From Pseudaquabacterium terrae (GTDB taxonomy: Bacteria; Pseudomonadota; Gammaproteobacteria; Burkholderiales; Burkholderiaceae_C): 64,000 bases of DNA. Location: assembly GCF_013266755.1 (NCBI RefSeq), contig NZ_JABRWJ010000010.1:124001-188000 (forward strand), written 5' to 3'. The notes under the pieces are model-generated. The model saw only the letters and a list, made by a program, of their open reading frames with translations. It made no database searches and was not told the origin of the DNA. Positions 18,437-29,500 of the stretch are shown piece after piece (position 1 is the stretch's first letter; every line of letters starts with the position of its first letter). A program made the translations under genes and the position numbers.

Positions 18437-19000
18437 TCATGGCGCGGTGCGCCGCCCCTGCTGGCGTTCCGCGCGCCGGCGCGCGGCCATCTCGCGCCCC
18501 ATGTCGCACCGAGCGCGTTCACGCAGACGCTCGCGCGCCTGCGGATAGATCATCGATTCCTCGAGCGCGATGTGGTCGTGCAGAAGCGCGCTGAACACCG
18601 CCGCGCCGTCGCGCAGCACCTCGACATTGCACCAGGCCTGGCCGGCGGCGATCGCCGCGAGCTGCGGCTGCAGCTCCATCCAGTCCTCCTCCAGCCAGTC
18701 GTGATCCTGCGCCAGGCGCAGCACCGCCTGCACGGTGTCGGGGTCGCCCGCGGCGACCAGCGGCGGAAAGACGTGGCGCTCCTCGTCCTCGTGGTGGCGG
18801 CGCACGGTGGTGTCGAAGAAGTCGAACACTTCGCGCGCCAGGGCCTGCGCCTCCTCGTCCGGGCCGATGCCGGCGAGCCGCGTGATCAGCGCCGACAGCT
18901 TGCCCAGCGTGAACAGCATCTGGCGGTGGCAGGCGTCGAGCACGTCGAAGCCGTCGTCGGACACGACGGGCCGGGTGGCGGATACGGGCATGGCGGTCAC
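18437..19000 (-). CDS. hemerythrin HHE-domain protein
   Basis: A 187-residue cytoplasmic protein with a hemerythrin-like four-helix domain. Metal-ligand candidates are spread as in the family: the His of LDACHRQM, the HHEDEERHVFPPL motif, the His of LAQDHDWLEEDW and the HDHIALEESMIYP motif. A di-iron site that binds O2 or NO, or senses redox state, is expected. The C-terminus is Arg-rich and probably disordered. The GTG at 19000 is preferred because GGAGA lies about 8 bases before it; the ATG at 18991 is possible. A TTG-N8-CAA site lies about 61 bases upstream, which fits a role under low oxygen or nitrosative stress. Confidence 0.88.
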   Translation of the reverse strand: MTAMPVSATRPVVSDDGFDVLDACHRQMLFTLGKLSALITRLAGIGPDEEAQALAREVFDFFDTTVRRHHEDEERHVFPPLVAAGDPDTVQAVLRLAQDHDWLEEDWMELQPQLAAIAAGQAWCNVEVLRDGAAVFSALLHDHIALEESMIYPQARERLRERARCDMGREMAARRRAERQQGRRTAP

Positions 19001-19054
19001 GGTGGGTCTCCTCGGCTGGTGGCTTCAGCGTAGGCGAGCGTCGCGGGACGCGCC

Positions 19055-19068
19055 TTGACCGGGCGCAA
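19055..19068. promoter_or_regulatory. TTG-N8-CAA site before hemerythrin
   Basis: Read toward the gene the site is TTGCG-CCCG-GTCAA, centred about 61 bases before the start at 19000. The identical 14 bases occur again at 37387-37400 ahead of a GGDEF-EAL gene. The form is CRP/FNR-like and not a strict FNR consensus. Confidence 0.45.
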
Positions 19069-19104
19069 GCTCGCCGCGGCCAGGGGCAGACCTGCCGGAA
19101 GCCG

Positions 19105-20082
19105 CTAGAAGCGGTACCGCTTGCCCACCGCGGTAGGAACGACAGCGTCGCCGAACGCACCCGCCAGCGCGTTCACCGCGCGCCAGCCGGTGCAGTGCCC
19201 GGCGGCAATGGTCTTCAGCTCGAAGGAACGCAACGCGGCCACGGTGTCGGGGATGACGCGCTCGTTGCCGCCGGACAGATGGAAGCCGCCGATCACGCCA
19301 TGCAGCGCCCGCCCCGCGAAGCATTCGCGCGCATGCGTCATCACGTTGACGACGCCGGCGTGCGAGCAGGCGGTGAGAACGATGACGCCCTTGTCCTTCA
19401 CGCTGATCGCCACGAAGCGCTCGTCGATCAGCAGGGGGTCGGGTTCCCAGTCCTGGCCGTCCTCGGTGCGTCGCATCTGCCCCGGCATCCCGGTCTCGAA
19501 GGGCGTGACGCGCGGGATCTCGCCGCTCAGGTAGAACAGGTCGTCCAGCAGCAGCTGCGGCTCGGTGGCGTGGATCACGCGCGCGCCTGCCTGCTCGAGC
19601 TGCGCGGCGCTCGGCACGTCGCCGAAGGGCCGCATGGAGCCGTCTGGCGCCTTCATGGCGCGCGTGCGGTACATGCCGGGATGCATGTAGGTGGGAATCG
19701 CACAGCCGCCGTTGCGCAGGGCGATCATTTCGAGCGCGCGCAGCATGGCGCCGGCATGGTCCCAGTGCCCGTGCGACAGCACCAGCGCCTCCACGCTGCC
19801 CATGTCGAAGCCCAGCCGCTCGACGTTGCGCTCGAACACCCAGTCGTCGGGGCCGGTGTCGAAGAGCAGCGTGCGGACCGTGTCGCCGCGCGTGGCCGTG
19901 ATCGCGCACGACAGCCCGTGCGCCGCACAACACATGCACCGGCCCGACCACAACCGCAGTCCGCGCTTCCACAGCCGCGGCACCTCGTTGTCCACGTAGT
20001 CGGGCACGGAGGAGAGGTTGTCGGTCACGTTGTCGACCAGCACCAGGATCTCGACGTGGTCGGCTTCGGCGAGCTGGAGCAT
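19105..20082 (-). CDS. metallo-beta-lactamase-fold protein, ribofuranosylaminobenzene phosphate synthase-like
   Basis: A 325-residue hydrolase-fold protein. The metal site HxHxDH is present in SHGHWDHAG, with further His residues in TACSHAGVVNV, GGFHLSGG and AAGHCTGWRA. The last two are typical of the subgroup that includes the so-called dihydropterin ribofuranosylaminobenzene 5'-phosphate synthases and related predicted hydrolases. A CMCC run (residues about 49 to 52) inside the domain could bind metal or respond to redox change. The ATG at 20082 is preceded by GGGAG. Substrate is unknown. It stands alone between hemerythrin and a damaged gene pair, with a 16-base palindrome 37 bases upstream. 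Confidence 0.82.
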   Translation of the reverse strand: MLQLAEADHVEILVLVDNVTDNLSSVPDYVDNEVPRLWKRGLRLWSGRCMCCAAHGLSCAITATRGDTVRTLLFDTGPDDWVFERNVERLGFDMGSVEALVLSHGHWDHAGAMLRALEMIALRNGGCAIPTYMHPGMYRTRAMKAPDGSMRPFGDVPSAAQLEQAGARVIHATEPQLLLDDLFYLSGEIPRVTPFETGMPGQMRRTEDGQDWEPDPLLIDERFVAISVKDKGVIVLTACSHAGVVNVMTHARECFAGRALHGVIGGFHLSGGNERVIPDTVAALRSFELKTIAAGHCTGWRAVNALAGAFGDAVVPTAVGKRYRF

Positions 20083-20118
20083 GGGAGGTCTCCCGACGGT
20101 GGTCCTCGGCCAAGTCTA

Positions 20119-20134
20119 GGCCTGTCGACAGGCC
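20119..20134. other. 16-base palindrome GGCCTGTCGACAGGCC
   Basis: A perfect palindrome 37 bases before the metallo-beta-lactamase-fold gene and 16 bases past the stop of the damaged gene at 20151. It can be an operator for the former or, as a six-base stem with a TCGA loop, a terminator for the latter. No T-run follows. Confidence 0.3.
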
Positions 20135-20150
20135 GTGCGCAGCTCGCCGG

Positions 20151-20547
20151 CTACGCTGCAACCCCGCGGCTGGCCAGCGCGCGCAGCTTGTCGGTGTCGA
20201 GCACATCGATGCGGTAGCCGTGGATGTCGATGATCACCTGCGTGCCGCCGGGTGTCCGGCTCATCGAGTCCAGCAGCCACGAGGCCAGGCGCTCGAGCAC
20301 GTCCTTGGCGACGAGGTCGCGCGCCGCTTCGGTCGCTCGCCAGCGTGACCTCGTTGTCCGCCAGCACCTGCACGAGCTTGGGCAGCGCGGGCGAACCCGG
20401 AGGCACGTTGCGCGCGACGTTGCCGAACAAGCGCGCCGCGCCGCCCGCGTCGGCCGCGCCGAGGCTCAGCTCGAGCATGCGGCCGCCGCCCACGCCGAAC
20501 CGGTAGCCGTGCACGGCGCCCGCCGGAACGATGCGAAGGATCGCCAG
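20151..20547 (-). pseudogene. 3' remnant of a cupin-like gene, frameshifted
   Basis: Only the end of a gene remains. Reading on the minus strand from 20547, one frame gives RIVPAGAVHGYRFGVGGGRM, then PPGSPALPKLVQVLADNEVT. Near 20333-20343 the coding frame shifts by one base and continues in another frame as ATEAARDLVAKDVLERLASW to a TAG at 20151-20153. The first part resembles the C-terminal end of cupin-type proteins, but weakly. There is no start codon or ribosome site, and at its 5' side the sequence passes directly into an LysR fragment of opposite direction. The shift may also be a sequencing error, but the missing 5' end would remain. Confidence 0.6.
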
Positions 20548-21201
20548 CTGACGGGGCGGCTGCGCGTCAGCGTGCCGCTGCACCTGGGCCGCCGCCTCGC
20601 CGCGCCGATCCTCGCGCGGCTGCTGGTCGAGCACCCGCGGCTCGACCTGGAGATCTCGTTCAGCGACCGTGTCGTCGATCTGCTCGAGGAGGGATTCGAC
20701 CTCGGCGTGCGGCTGGGCCCGCTGCGCGACAGCAGCACGCTGGCGGCACGCTCGCTGGGACATTTCGAGTTCGTGCTGTGCGCTGCGCCGAAATACCTGC
20801 GGCGGCACGGCACACCGAAGACGGCAGACGACTTCGAGCGCCACGTCGGCATCGTCTATGCGCGCACCGGCCCTGAGTCGCCGTGGCTGGCGAGCGGCGC
20901 CGATGGCGTGGAACAGGTGCTGCGCGTGCAGCGCCGCCTGCGCATGGACGATCTCGATGCGATCGCCGACGCGGCACTGGCCGGCCGCGGCCTGGCGCGC
21001 CTGCCGCGCTGGCTGGCTGCCGCCCATGTGCGCGCGGGCGCGCTGCGCTGGGTCTGGGAGGGGCGCCATGCACAGCGCGTCGACGTGCACGCCATCTGGC
21101 CCCACACGCCGTTCCTGCCGATGAAGACGCGGGTGGCCATCGACCGCCTGGCCGCCGACATTCCCGAGGCATTGCGCACGGGACTCGACGGACACGCTTG
21201 A
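20548..21201 (+). pseudogene. LysR-family regulator, 5'-truncated (no DNA-binding domain)
   Basis: About 217 residues of the co-inducer-binding half of a LysR regulator, from LTGRLRVSVPLHLGRRLAAP to the stop at 21199-21201. Motifs SFSDRVVDLLEEGFDLGVRLG and FVLCAAPKYL fit the CrgA/DsdC-like group. The N-terminal helix-turn-helix (about 90 residues) is missing. The upstream plus-strand frame is only the complement of the minus-strand cupin-like remnant. The fragment therefore starts exactly where that remnant ends, which points to one deletion that removed the shared divergent promoter and both 5' ends. It could still be translated but could not act as a normal regulator. Confidence 0.75.
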
Positions 21202-21274
21202 GCGTTTGCCAGCGGGGCATGCAAGCCGGCGAACAGGCGAACGACGCGGGGTCGATCACCACCTCGTCAAGCCT

Positions 21275-24200
21275 TCAGCGCCCTTGCGCACCGGCCTGGA
21301 TGAAATCGGTCATCGCGTCGAACGGCAGCGGGCGGCAGACCAGGAAGCCCTGCATCTGGTCGCAGCGCAGCAGGCGCAGCAGCTTGGCCTGCTCGGGCGT
21401 CTCGACGCCCTCGGCCACCGACTTCATGCGCAGCGAATGCGCCAGCGAGATAACGGTCGAGATCAGCGACATGTGATTCGGGTCGTCGAGCATCGTCGAG
21501 ACGAACGCGCGGTCGATCTTGACGATCTGCGCCGGCAGCCGCGCCAGGTAGGCCAGCGACGAGTAGCCGGTGCCGAAATCGTCGATCGCCAGCTCGATGC
21601 CCAGCTCGTTCAGCGCCTGCAGCTTGCCGATGTTGGCCTGCACGTCCTCCATGATGACGCTTTCCGTCAGCTCGAAGTCGATGCCGTGCGGGTGCTCGCC
21701 CGCATCGAGGGCCCGCTCCACGCGCGCCAGGAAATCCGGCTCGCGCAGCTGCACGGCCGAGACGTTGACGGCAATTCGCGGCGCGGCGAGCTGCATGTCG
21801 CGCCAGGCGGCATGGTCGGCCACCGCCTGGCGCAGCACCCAGGCCCCGACCTCGACGATCAGGCCGGTCTGCTCCAGCAAGGGGATGAAGCGGTCCGGCG
21901 CCACCAGGCCGCGCTCCGGACTGTTCCAGCGGATCAGCGCCTCGACACCGAGAAGGCGGCGCGTCTCGAGGTCGACCTTCGGCTGGTAGTGCAGCACGAA
22001 CTCGCCGCGCTCCAGCGCGCGGCGCAACTGCTCCTCGAGCGCCAGCTCGCCGGCCACGCTCTCGGCCATCCGGGCGTCGAAGAACACCACCCGCTCGGCG
22101 CCGCGCTTGGCCTTGCGCACCGCGGCCTCGGCATGGCGCAACAGCGTTTCCGCGTCCTCGCCATCGCCGGGATACAGCGCGATGCCGACACGGGCGGCGA
22201 CGCGCAACTCGTGGCCCGCGATGACCTGCGGCGGTTCGAACCAGCGCCGGTACTGCTCGGCCAGCTGGCGGCCCACGAGTGCCGCATCGCGCACGTCGTG
22301 CAGCAACAGTGCAAAGTGATCGGCGTCCAGGCGCGCCAGCCGTGCGCGGGCATCGAGCCCTTCACTCATCCGCGCCGCCACCTGCTTGAGCAGCGCATCC
22401 CCGCCATGGCGGCCGAGCGAGTGGTTGAAGGTCCTGAACCGCTCCAGGTCCACCAGCGCCAGCGCCAGCAACTGCCCTTCGGCGGCGGCCGCCGCGATGC
22501 CCTGCGCCAGGTGCTGGTTCAGCAGGCTGGCGTTGGCCAGGCCGGTGAGCGCGTCGTAGTAGGCCAGGTGGTCGAGTCGCTCGGCCTTGTGCAGGTGGTC
22601 GAAGGCGAAGGCGATGTCATCGGCCAGCTCGCCCAGCAGCGCGGTCTCCTGGTCGTCGAAGGTGTCGAGCTCCTGCGAGCACAGCGTCAGCACGCCGATC
22701 GACCGGCCGTCGACGAGCAGCGGGAAGCAGGCCTGCGAGCGCAGGCCGAGGCCGAGCAGCGCGTCGCGCACGGGCGCGTCCAGCGTGGCATCAGCGGGGA
22801 TGTCGTTGGAGAGCACCGGCCGCATCAGCCGCATCGCGCGGTTGGCCGGCCGGTCCCGGGTCGGCGCATCGGCGTGCACGCTCAGCCGCACCGTGACCGC
22901 GAAATCGTCGTCGGCGCCGTGCCAGGCCACGATCCGCCCTTGCCCGGTGGCCGCGTCGACGGTGCCGATCCAGGCCAGCTTGTACTCGCCGACCTCCACT
23001 GCGATGCGGCAGGCCTCGCGGAACAGCTCGTCGCGGCTGCGCACGCGCACGATCAGCGCGTTGATGCCGCTGAGCACGGCGTGCACGCGGTTCAGGTGCG
23101 CGATCCGCTGCTCGACCAGCTTCTGCCCGGTCACGTCCTGCAGCGTGCTGAACCAGCGGCCGGGCCGATCGAGGTCGCCCAGCGGCTCGATCTCCTGGTG
23201 CACGTGGATCCAGCGGGTGTCGCGGCAAAGGCGATAGTCGACCTGGACCTTCACGCCCTGCGCCGCGGCCCGGATGCACGTGGCGCGGAACAGCGCCTGG
23301 TCGTCGGGATGCACCCGCGCCAGCCAGGCCCGCGTGGTGGGCGGCAGGTCGACCGGCGTCACCCCGGCCAGCACCGGCAGCGAGTCGGACCAGCTCTCGA
23401 ACGAGCCGTCCGGCCGGGTGATCACGTGTGCCAGGTGCGCCACCGCCTGCGCGTGTGCCAGGCCGGCGGCGCGCTCCTGCAGCTCGGCGGCCAGGCGCAC
23501 CCGCTCGGTGATGTCCTCGGCGATGCCGGCGATGCGGTAGACCTTGCCCGCGGCGTCGCGGATCGGAAAGCCGCGGGTGCCGATCCAGCGCACGCCGCCA
23601 TCCGGGCGCACGATGCGGTACTCGTAGTCGAACGGCGCAGCGGCATCGGCCTGCTGCTGCAGACTCTGCACGCGCGCGCGGTCATCGGGGTGGATGGTGC
23701 CGACATCGTGCTGCGGCGCGCAGCGCAGGCTGGCGGTGCTGCGGCCCCACACCTGCGCGTAAGCCGGGCTGACGTACAGCAGCTGCGACGGCTCGGCGCC
23801 GGTCAGGAAGAACACCTCGCGGATGTTCTCGGCCAGCTGGCGGAAGCGCAGCTCGCTCTCGTGCAGCTTCTCCGCCGCGGCACGTCGTTCGGCTATCTCG
23901 GCTCGCAATCGGTCGGTGTTGACCTGCAGCTGGCGGTACAGACTGCCGCTTTCGTAGATGCGCCCGGCCTGCGCCGCATGGATGCCCAGCAGACGCTCGT
24001 CGTCCGCGTCGAAGCTGTCGGCCCCGAGCTTGTCGATCAGCAGGATCCAGCCGTGCACCCGCGTCAGCGAGCCCACCGGCACGATCAGCGCCGAGTGCAC
24101 CGGCGGGTAGGCGCCCGACAGCCCCGCCGCCGCCGGGTCGCCGCCGGGGTTGAAGATGCGCCGCGCCACGCGCTCCTCCATCACCCGGCGCGGCAGCCCG

Positions 24201-24937
24201 ACGTCGACCTGCAGTTGCTTGACCGGCGCGGCCTCCGAATCGGCCATGCCCGACGTGGTGACGCGGGTCAGCACGGCATGCGCCATGTCCTTGACGCCGA
24301 GCACGGCGTAGCGCGCGCCGATCAGCGTGCGCGCCCCGCGGCAGACCTTCTCGAGCAAGGCGTCGGGGTCGCTTTCGGAGGCCAGCTGCAGGTTCAGCTC
24401 GGTCAGCGCGGCCAGCCGCAGGTTGGCGCGCTCGAGCTGGTCGGCCTTCTGCGTCAGCTGATCGGACGTCTGCGCCAGTTGGTCCGACTTCTGCACCAGC
24501 TTGTCGGCCAGCAGCTGGCGGTGCTGCCGCTCGAAGCCCGCGGCGTCGGCCACCGGTGCGGGCGGCCCGGCGTGGGCCAGCGCGCGATCGATCACCGCCA
24601 GCGCGTGTTCCGCCTCGCACGGCTTCAGCAGCACCTGCGAGACGCCGCAGCTCAGGGCCAGGTTGCGCGCTTCCTGCTCGAGGAAGGTGGCGGTGTAGAA
24701 CACCACCTCGGTGGCGGCGATCGCGCTGTCGGCGCGCAGCTGGCGCACGAACTCGTAGCCGTCCATGTTGGGCATCAGCACGTCGCAGATCACCAGGTCG
24801 GGGTGGCTGCCGCGCACCGCGTCGAGCGCCTCGACGCCGTCGGCGGCTTCGACCGATTCGTGCCCGCGATGCCGCAGCAGGTCGACGATCAGTTCGCGAT
24901 TCGGCGCATGGTCGTCGACGACCAGGACCTTCGCCAT
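21275..24937 (-). CDS. response regulator with GAF/PAS sensors, degenerate GGDEF and intact EAL domain
   Basis: A 1220-residue soluble c-di-GMP protein. Order: receiver (1 to about 120; VLVVDDH, phospho-Asp in VICDVLMP, KP pair), GAF (about 165 to 330), two PAS (about 345 to 600), GAF (about 620 to 775), GGDEF (about 785 to 940), EAL (about 955 to 1205). The GGDEF signature is lost (RLDADHFALL), so cyclase activity is unlikely. The EAL domain keeps GVEALIRW, NVSAVQL, ELTESVIMED, IDDFGTGYSSL and VAEGVET, so phosphodiesterase activity is expected. The ATG at 24937 lies 2 bases after a histidine kinase gene, its probable phosphate donor. It is a paralogue of the protein at 26505-30626. Confidence 0.92.
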   Translation of the reverse strand: MAKVLVVDDHAPNRELIVDLLRHRGHESVEAADGVEALDAVRGSHPDLVICDVLMPNMDGYEFVRQLRADSAIAATEVVFYTATFLEQEARNLALSCGVSQVLLKPCEAEHALAVIDRALAHAGPPAPVADAAGFERQHRQLLADKLVQKSDQLAQTSDQLTQKADQLERANLRLAALTELNLQLASESDPDALLEKVCRGARTLIGARYAVLGVKDMAHAVLTRVTTSGMADSEAAPVKQLQVDVGLPRRVMEERVARRIFNPGGDPAAAGLSGAYPPVHSALIVPVGSLTRVHGWILLIDKLGADSFDADDERLLGIHAAQAGRIYESGSLYRQLQVNTDRLRAEIAERRAAAEKLHESELRFRQLAENIREVFFLTGAEPSQLLYVSPAYAQVWGRSTASLRCAPQHDVGTIHPDDRARVQSLQQQADAAAPFDYEYRIVRPDGGVRWIGTRGFPIRDAAGKVYRIAGIAEDITERVRLAAELQERAAGLAHAQAVAHLAHVITRPDGSFESWSDSLPVLAGVTPVDLPPTTRAWLARVHPDDQALFRATCIRAAAQGVKVQVDYRLCRDTRWIHVHQEIEPLGDLDRPGRWFSTLQDVTGQKLVEQRIAHLNRVHAVLSGINALIVRVRSRDELFREACRIAVEVGEYKLAWIGTVDAATGQGRIVAWHGADDDFAVTVRLSVHADAPTRDRPANRAMRLMRPVLSNDIPADATLDAPVRDALLGLGLRSQACFPLLVDGRSIGVLTLCSQELDTFDDQETALLGELADDIAFAFDHLHKAERLDHLAYYDALTGLANASLLNQHLAQGIAAAAAEGQLLALALVDLERFRTFNHSLGRHGGDALLKQVAARMSEGLDARARLARLDADHFALLLHDVRDAALVGRQLAEQYRRWFEPPQVIAGHELRVAARVGIALYPGDGEDAETLLRHAEAAVRKAKRGAERVVFFDARMAESVAGELALEEQLRRALERGEFVLHYQPKVDLETRRLLGVEALIRWNSPERGLVAPDRFIPLLEQTGLIVEVGAWVLRQAVADHAAWRDMQLAAPRIAVNVSAVQLREPDFLARVERALDAGEHPHGIDFELTESVIMEDVQANIGKLQALNELGIELAIDDFGTGYSSLAYLARLPAQIVKIDRAFVSTMLDDPNHMSLISTVISLAHSLRMKSVAEGVETPEQAKLLRLLRCDQMQGFLVCRPLPFDAMTDFIQAGAQGR

Positions 24938-24939
24938 GA

Positions 24940-26415
<1,476 letters not shown>

Positions 26416-26427
26416 CGTCGGCCCCTC

Positions 26428-26444
26428 CCGGAACGCCTTTCCGG
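26428..26444 (-). other. hairpin just before a kinase ribosome site
   Basis: CCGGAA (26428-26433) and TTCCGG (26439-26444) form a six-base stem with a five-base loop. On the minus strand it ends at the GGGAGGGG ribosome site of the kinase that starts at 26415. It may end transcription from the 1373-residue gene upstream or affect translation of the kinase. The rest of the 89-base gap (26416-26504) shows nothing else. Confidence 0.3.
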
Positions 26445-26504
26445 CCCATTAGAGCAGGCATTCGCCGCGCGCGGACGCGAAATCGCTACCGCTCGCGACG
26501 CGCG

Positions 26505-29500
26505 TCAGGCCGGCGCCAGCGCGGGCTCGCCTTCGATGATCCGCTGCGCGAGCTCGGCCGCCGGCATGGGCCGGCCGCACAGGTAGCCCTGCATCTGGTC
26601 GCAGCGCAACAGGTGAAGCAGCCGGGCCTGCTCCTCGGTTTCCACGCCCTCGGCCACGACCTTCAGCCGCAGCGAGTGGGCCAGCGTGATCATCGTCGAG
26701 ACCAGCGTCATGCTGTTCGGGTCGTCGACCATCGAGTGCACGAAGCCGCGGTCGATCTTCAGCACCTGCACCGGCAGCTTGGCCAGGTAGGCGAGCGACG
26801 AATAGCCGGTGCCGAAGTCGTCGATCGCGAGGTCGATGCCGAGCCTGCGCAGCGCGTGCAGCTTGGCGATCGTGCTGCCGATGTCGGCCATCAGCAGGCT
26901 CTCGGTGATCTCGACATCGATGCCGTGCGCCGTTCCGCCGGGCTGCAGCACGGTTTCGACCGTGCTGACGAAATCGGCGCGGGCCAGTTGCACCGCCGAG
27001 ACGTTGACGGCGATGCGCGGCGCCGCATGGCCGGCATCGCGCCAGGCCCGGTGCTGGCGCGCGGCGGCGTCGAGCACCCACAGCCCGACGTCGGCGATCA
27101 GCCCGGTTTCTTCGAGCAGCGGGATGAAGGTGCCGGGCGCCACCAACCCGCGCTCGGGACTGTTCCAGCGCAGCAGCGCCTCGACCGCGACGATGCGGCG
27201 GCTGCGCAGGTCGATCTTCGGCTGGTAGAACAGCACGAACTCGTCGTTGGCCAGCGCGCGCCGCAGCTCGCTCTCGAGCGCCAGGCGCTGCGCGACCGCC
27301 TCGGTCATGCGCGGGTTGTAGAACAGCATGTGCTCGGACTCCGCCTTGGCCTTCTTCAGCGCCGCCTCGGCGTTGCGGTAGAGGGTTTCGACGTCGCTGC
27401 CGTCGTCGGGATAGACCGCGATGCCGATGCGCGCCGATGCGCTCAGCTCGCAACTGCCCAGCATGAACGGCACGCCGAAGCAGTGCTCGGCACCGCGGCG
27501 GAACTGCCGCGCGACGTCGCTCTCGGCACCCAGGCCGGGCATCGTCACGGCAAAGACGTCGCCGCCGATGCGCGCCACGTGTCCCGCATCGCCGGTGCAC
27601 TCCACCAGCCGGCCGGCCGTCTGCTGCAGCAGCGCATCGCCGGCCTGCCGGCCCTGCGTTTCATTGACGTAGCGGAAACGATCCAGGTCCAGCAGCCCGA
27701 AGGCCACGCGCTCGTTGGCCTGAGCCGCCTCGGCGATGTGCTGCCGCAGGCGCTCGCGCAGCAGGCTGCTGTTGGCCAGGCCGGTCAGCGGGTCGAAGTG
27801 CGCCAGCCGGTGCAGTTGCTCCTCCTTCTGCAGGTGGTCGACCGCGAACGCGACGTCGCCCGCCAGCTCGTTCAGCAGCCGCAGCTCGGCGGCGTCGAAC
27901 ACCCCGGCATCCTCGGCCAGCAGCGAGAGCACGGCATCGACGCGGCCGTCGACGATGATCGGCAAGCAGGCCAGCGCGCGGTAGCCGGCCTGCAGCAGGC
28001 TGTCGCGCAGCGTGACACGTGCGCCGAAGTCCGCATGCAGGTCGTTGCAGATCAGCGGCACCGCGGCCAGCGCGGCGGCGCGCACCGGGTGGCCGTCGTC
28101 GGGCGCGCCGTCGAGGGCCGGCAGCGCGAACGCCGCCAGCGGCGCGGCTTCGCTGCCGTGCCAGGCCGCGATGCTGGCCGCGCCGCTACCGGGCGCGATG
28201 GCCGCGATCCAGGCCAGCTTGAACGCCCCGGCCTCGACGGCGATGCGGCAGGCCTCGCGGAACAGCTCGTCGCGGCTGCGCACCCGCACGATCAGCGTGT
28301 TGATGCCGCTCAGCACGGCGTAGACCCGGTTCAGCCGCGCGATGCGGCGCTCGGCGCGGCGCTGCTCGGTCACGTCCTGCAGCGTGCTGAACCAGCGGCC
28401 CGCCGCGGCGTCGCCCTCGGCGACGATCGGCTCCATCGACTGGCGAACGTGGATCGGCGTGTCGTCACTCGGGTGGCGCACGCGGTACTCCAGGTCGGCG
28501 GCACGGCCGTCGCGCGCGGCGGCGCGGCAGCCCTCGCGGAAGTGCTCGCGGTCGCGCGGGTCCACCAGTGCCAGCCAGTCCTGCGTGCTGCGCGGCAGGC
28601 CGTCGGCGTGCGTGCCGACCAGCGCGGGCAGGGTCTCGGACCAGCGCTCGAACGAGCCGTCCGGCCGCGTGATCACGTGGCCCAGGTGGGCCATCTTCTG
28701 CGCCCGCAGCAGCGCCACCTCGCGCTCGTGCACGGCCTGCTGCAGCGCCACGCGCTCGCCGATGTCGCGCGCGATCTGCGAGATGCCGGTCACGCGGCCT
28801 TCGGCATCGCGGATCGGCGAGATCGTCAGCGCCACGTGCACCATGCTGCCGTCGCGGCGCAGGCGCTGGGTCTCGAGGCCGTCGATCGATTCGCCGCGCT
28901 GCAGCGCGGCGAGGATGCGCTGCTCCTCGGCCAGCCGCTCGGGCGGCAGCAGCATCGTCATCGGCTGCCCGATCGCCTCGGCGGCGGCATGGCCGAACAG
29001 GCGCTGCGCGCCGGCGTTCCAGCTGGTGATGATGCCGTCCAGCGTCTTGCCGATGATCGCGTCGCTGGAGGACTGCACGATCGCCGCCAGCTCCGAACGC
29101 GCCCGGTCGCTGCGCTCGCGTTCGGTGACGTCGCGCACGATGGCGGTGAAGAGGGTCTCGCCGGCGGCCTCGAAGCGCGACAGCGACACCTCGATCGGGA
29201 ATTCCTCGCCGTTCGCGCGCAGGCCCTTGATCGGGCGCAGCGCACCCATGCGGCGGTTGGTGGTGCCCGCGCGGCCGTACTCGGCGGCGTGGTCGTGGTG
29301 CGCATGGCGCCAGGCCTGCGGGATCAGCCGGTCGAGCGGGCCACCGCAGACCGCTGCGGCGGCATGGCCGAACATGCGCTCGGCGGCCGGGTTGAAGACC
29401 ACGATGCGCAGGGCGCCGTCCACCGTGACCACCGCGTCCATCGCCGAGTCGATCAGGCCCGCCAGCCGGGCCTGGCTGGCCTGCAGCTGGTTCGTCCGCT

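Noticed and set aside
20224-21201. Full-length LysR regulator starting at 20224
   Set aside because: The first about 108 residues of that frame have no helix-turn-helix and are the complement of a minus-strand gene remnant.
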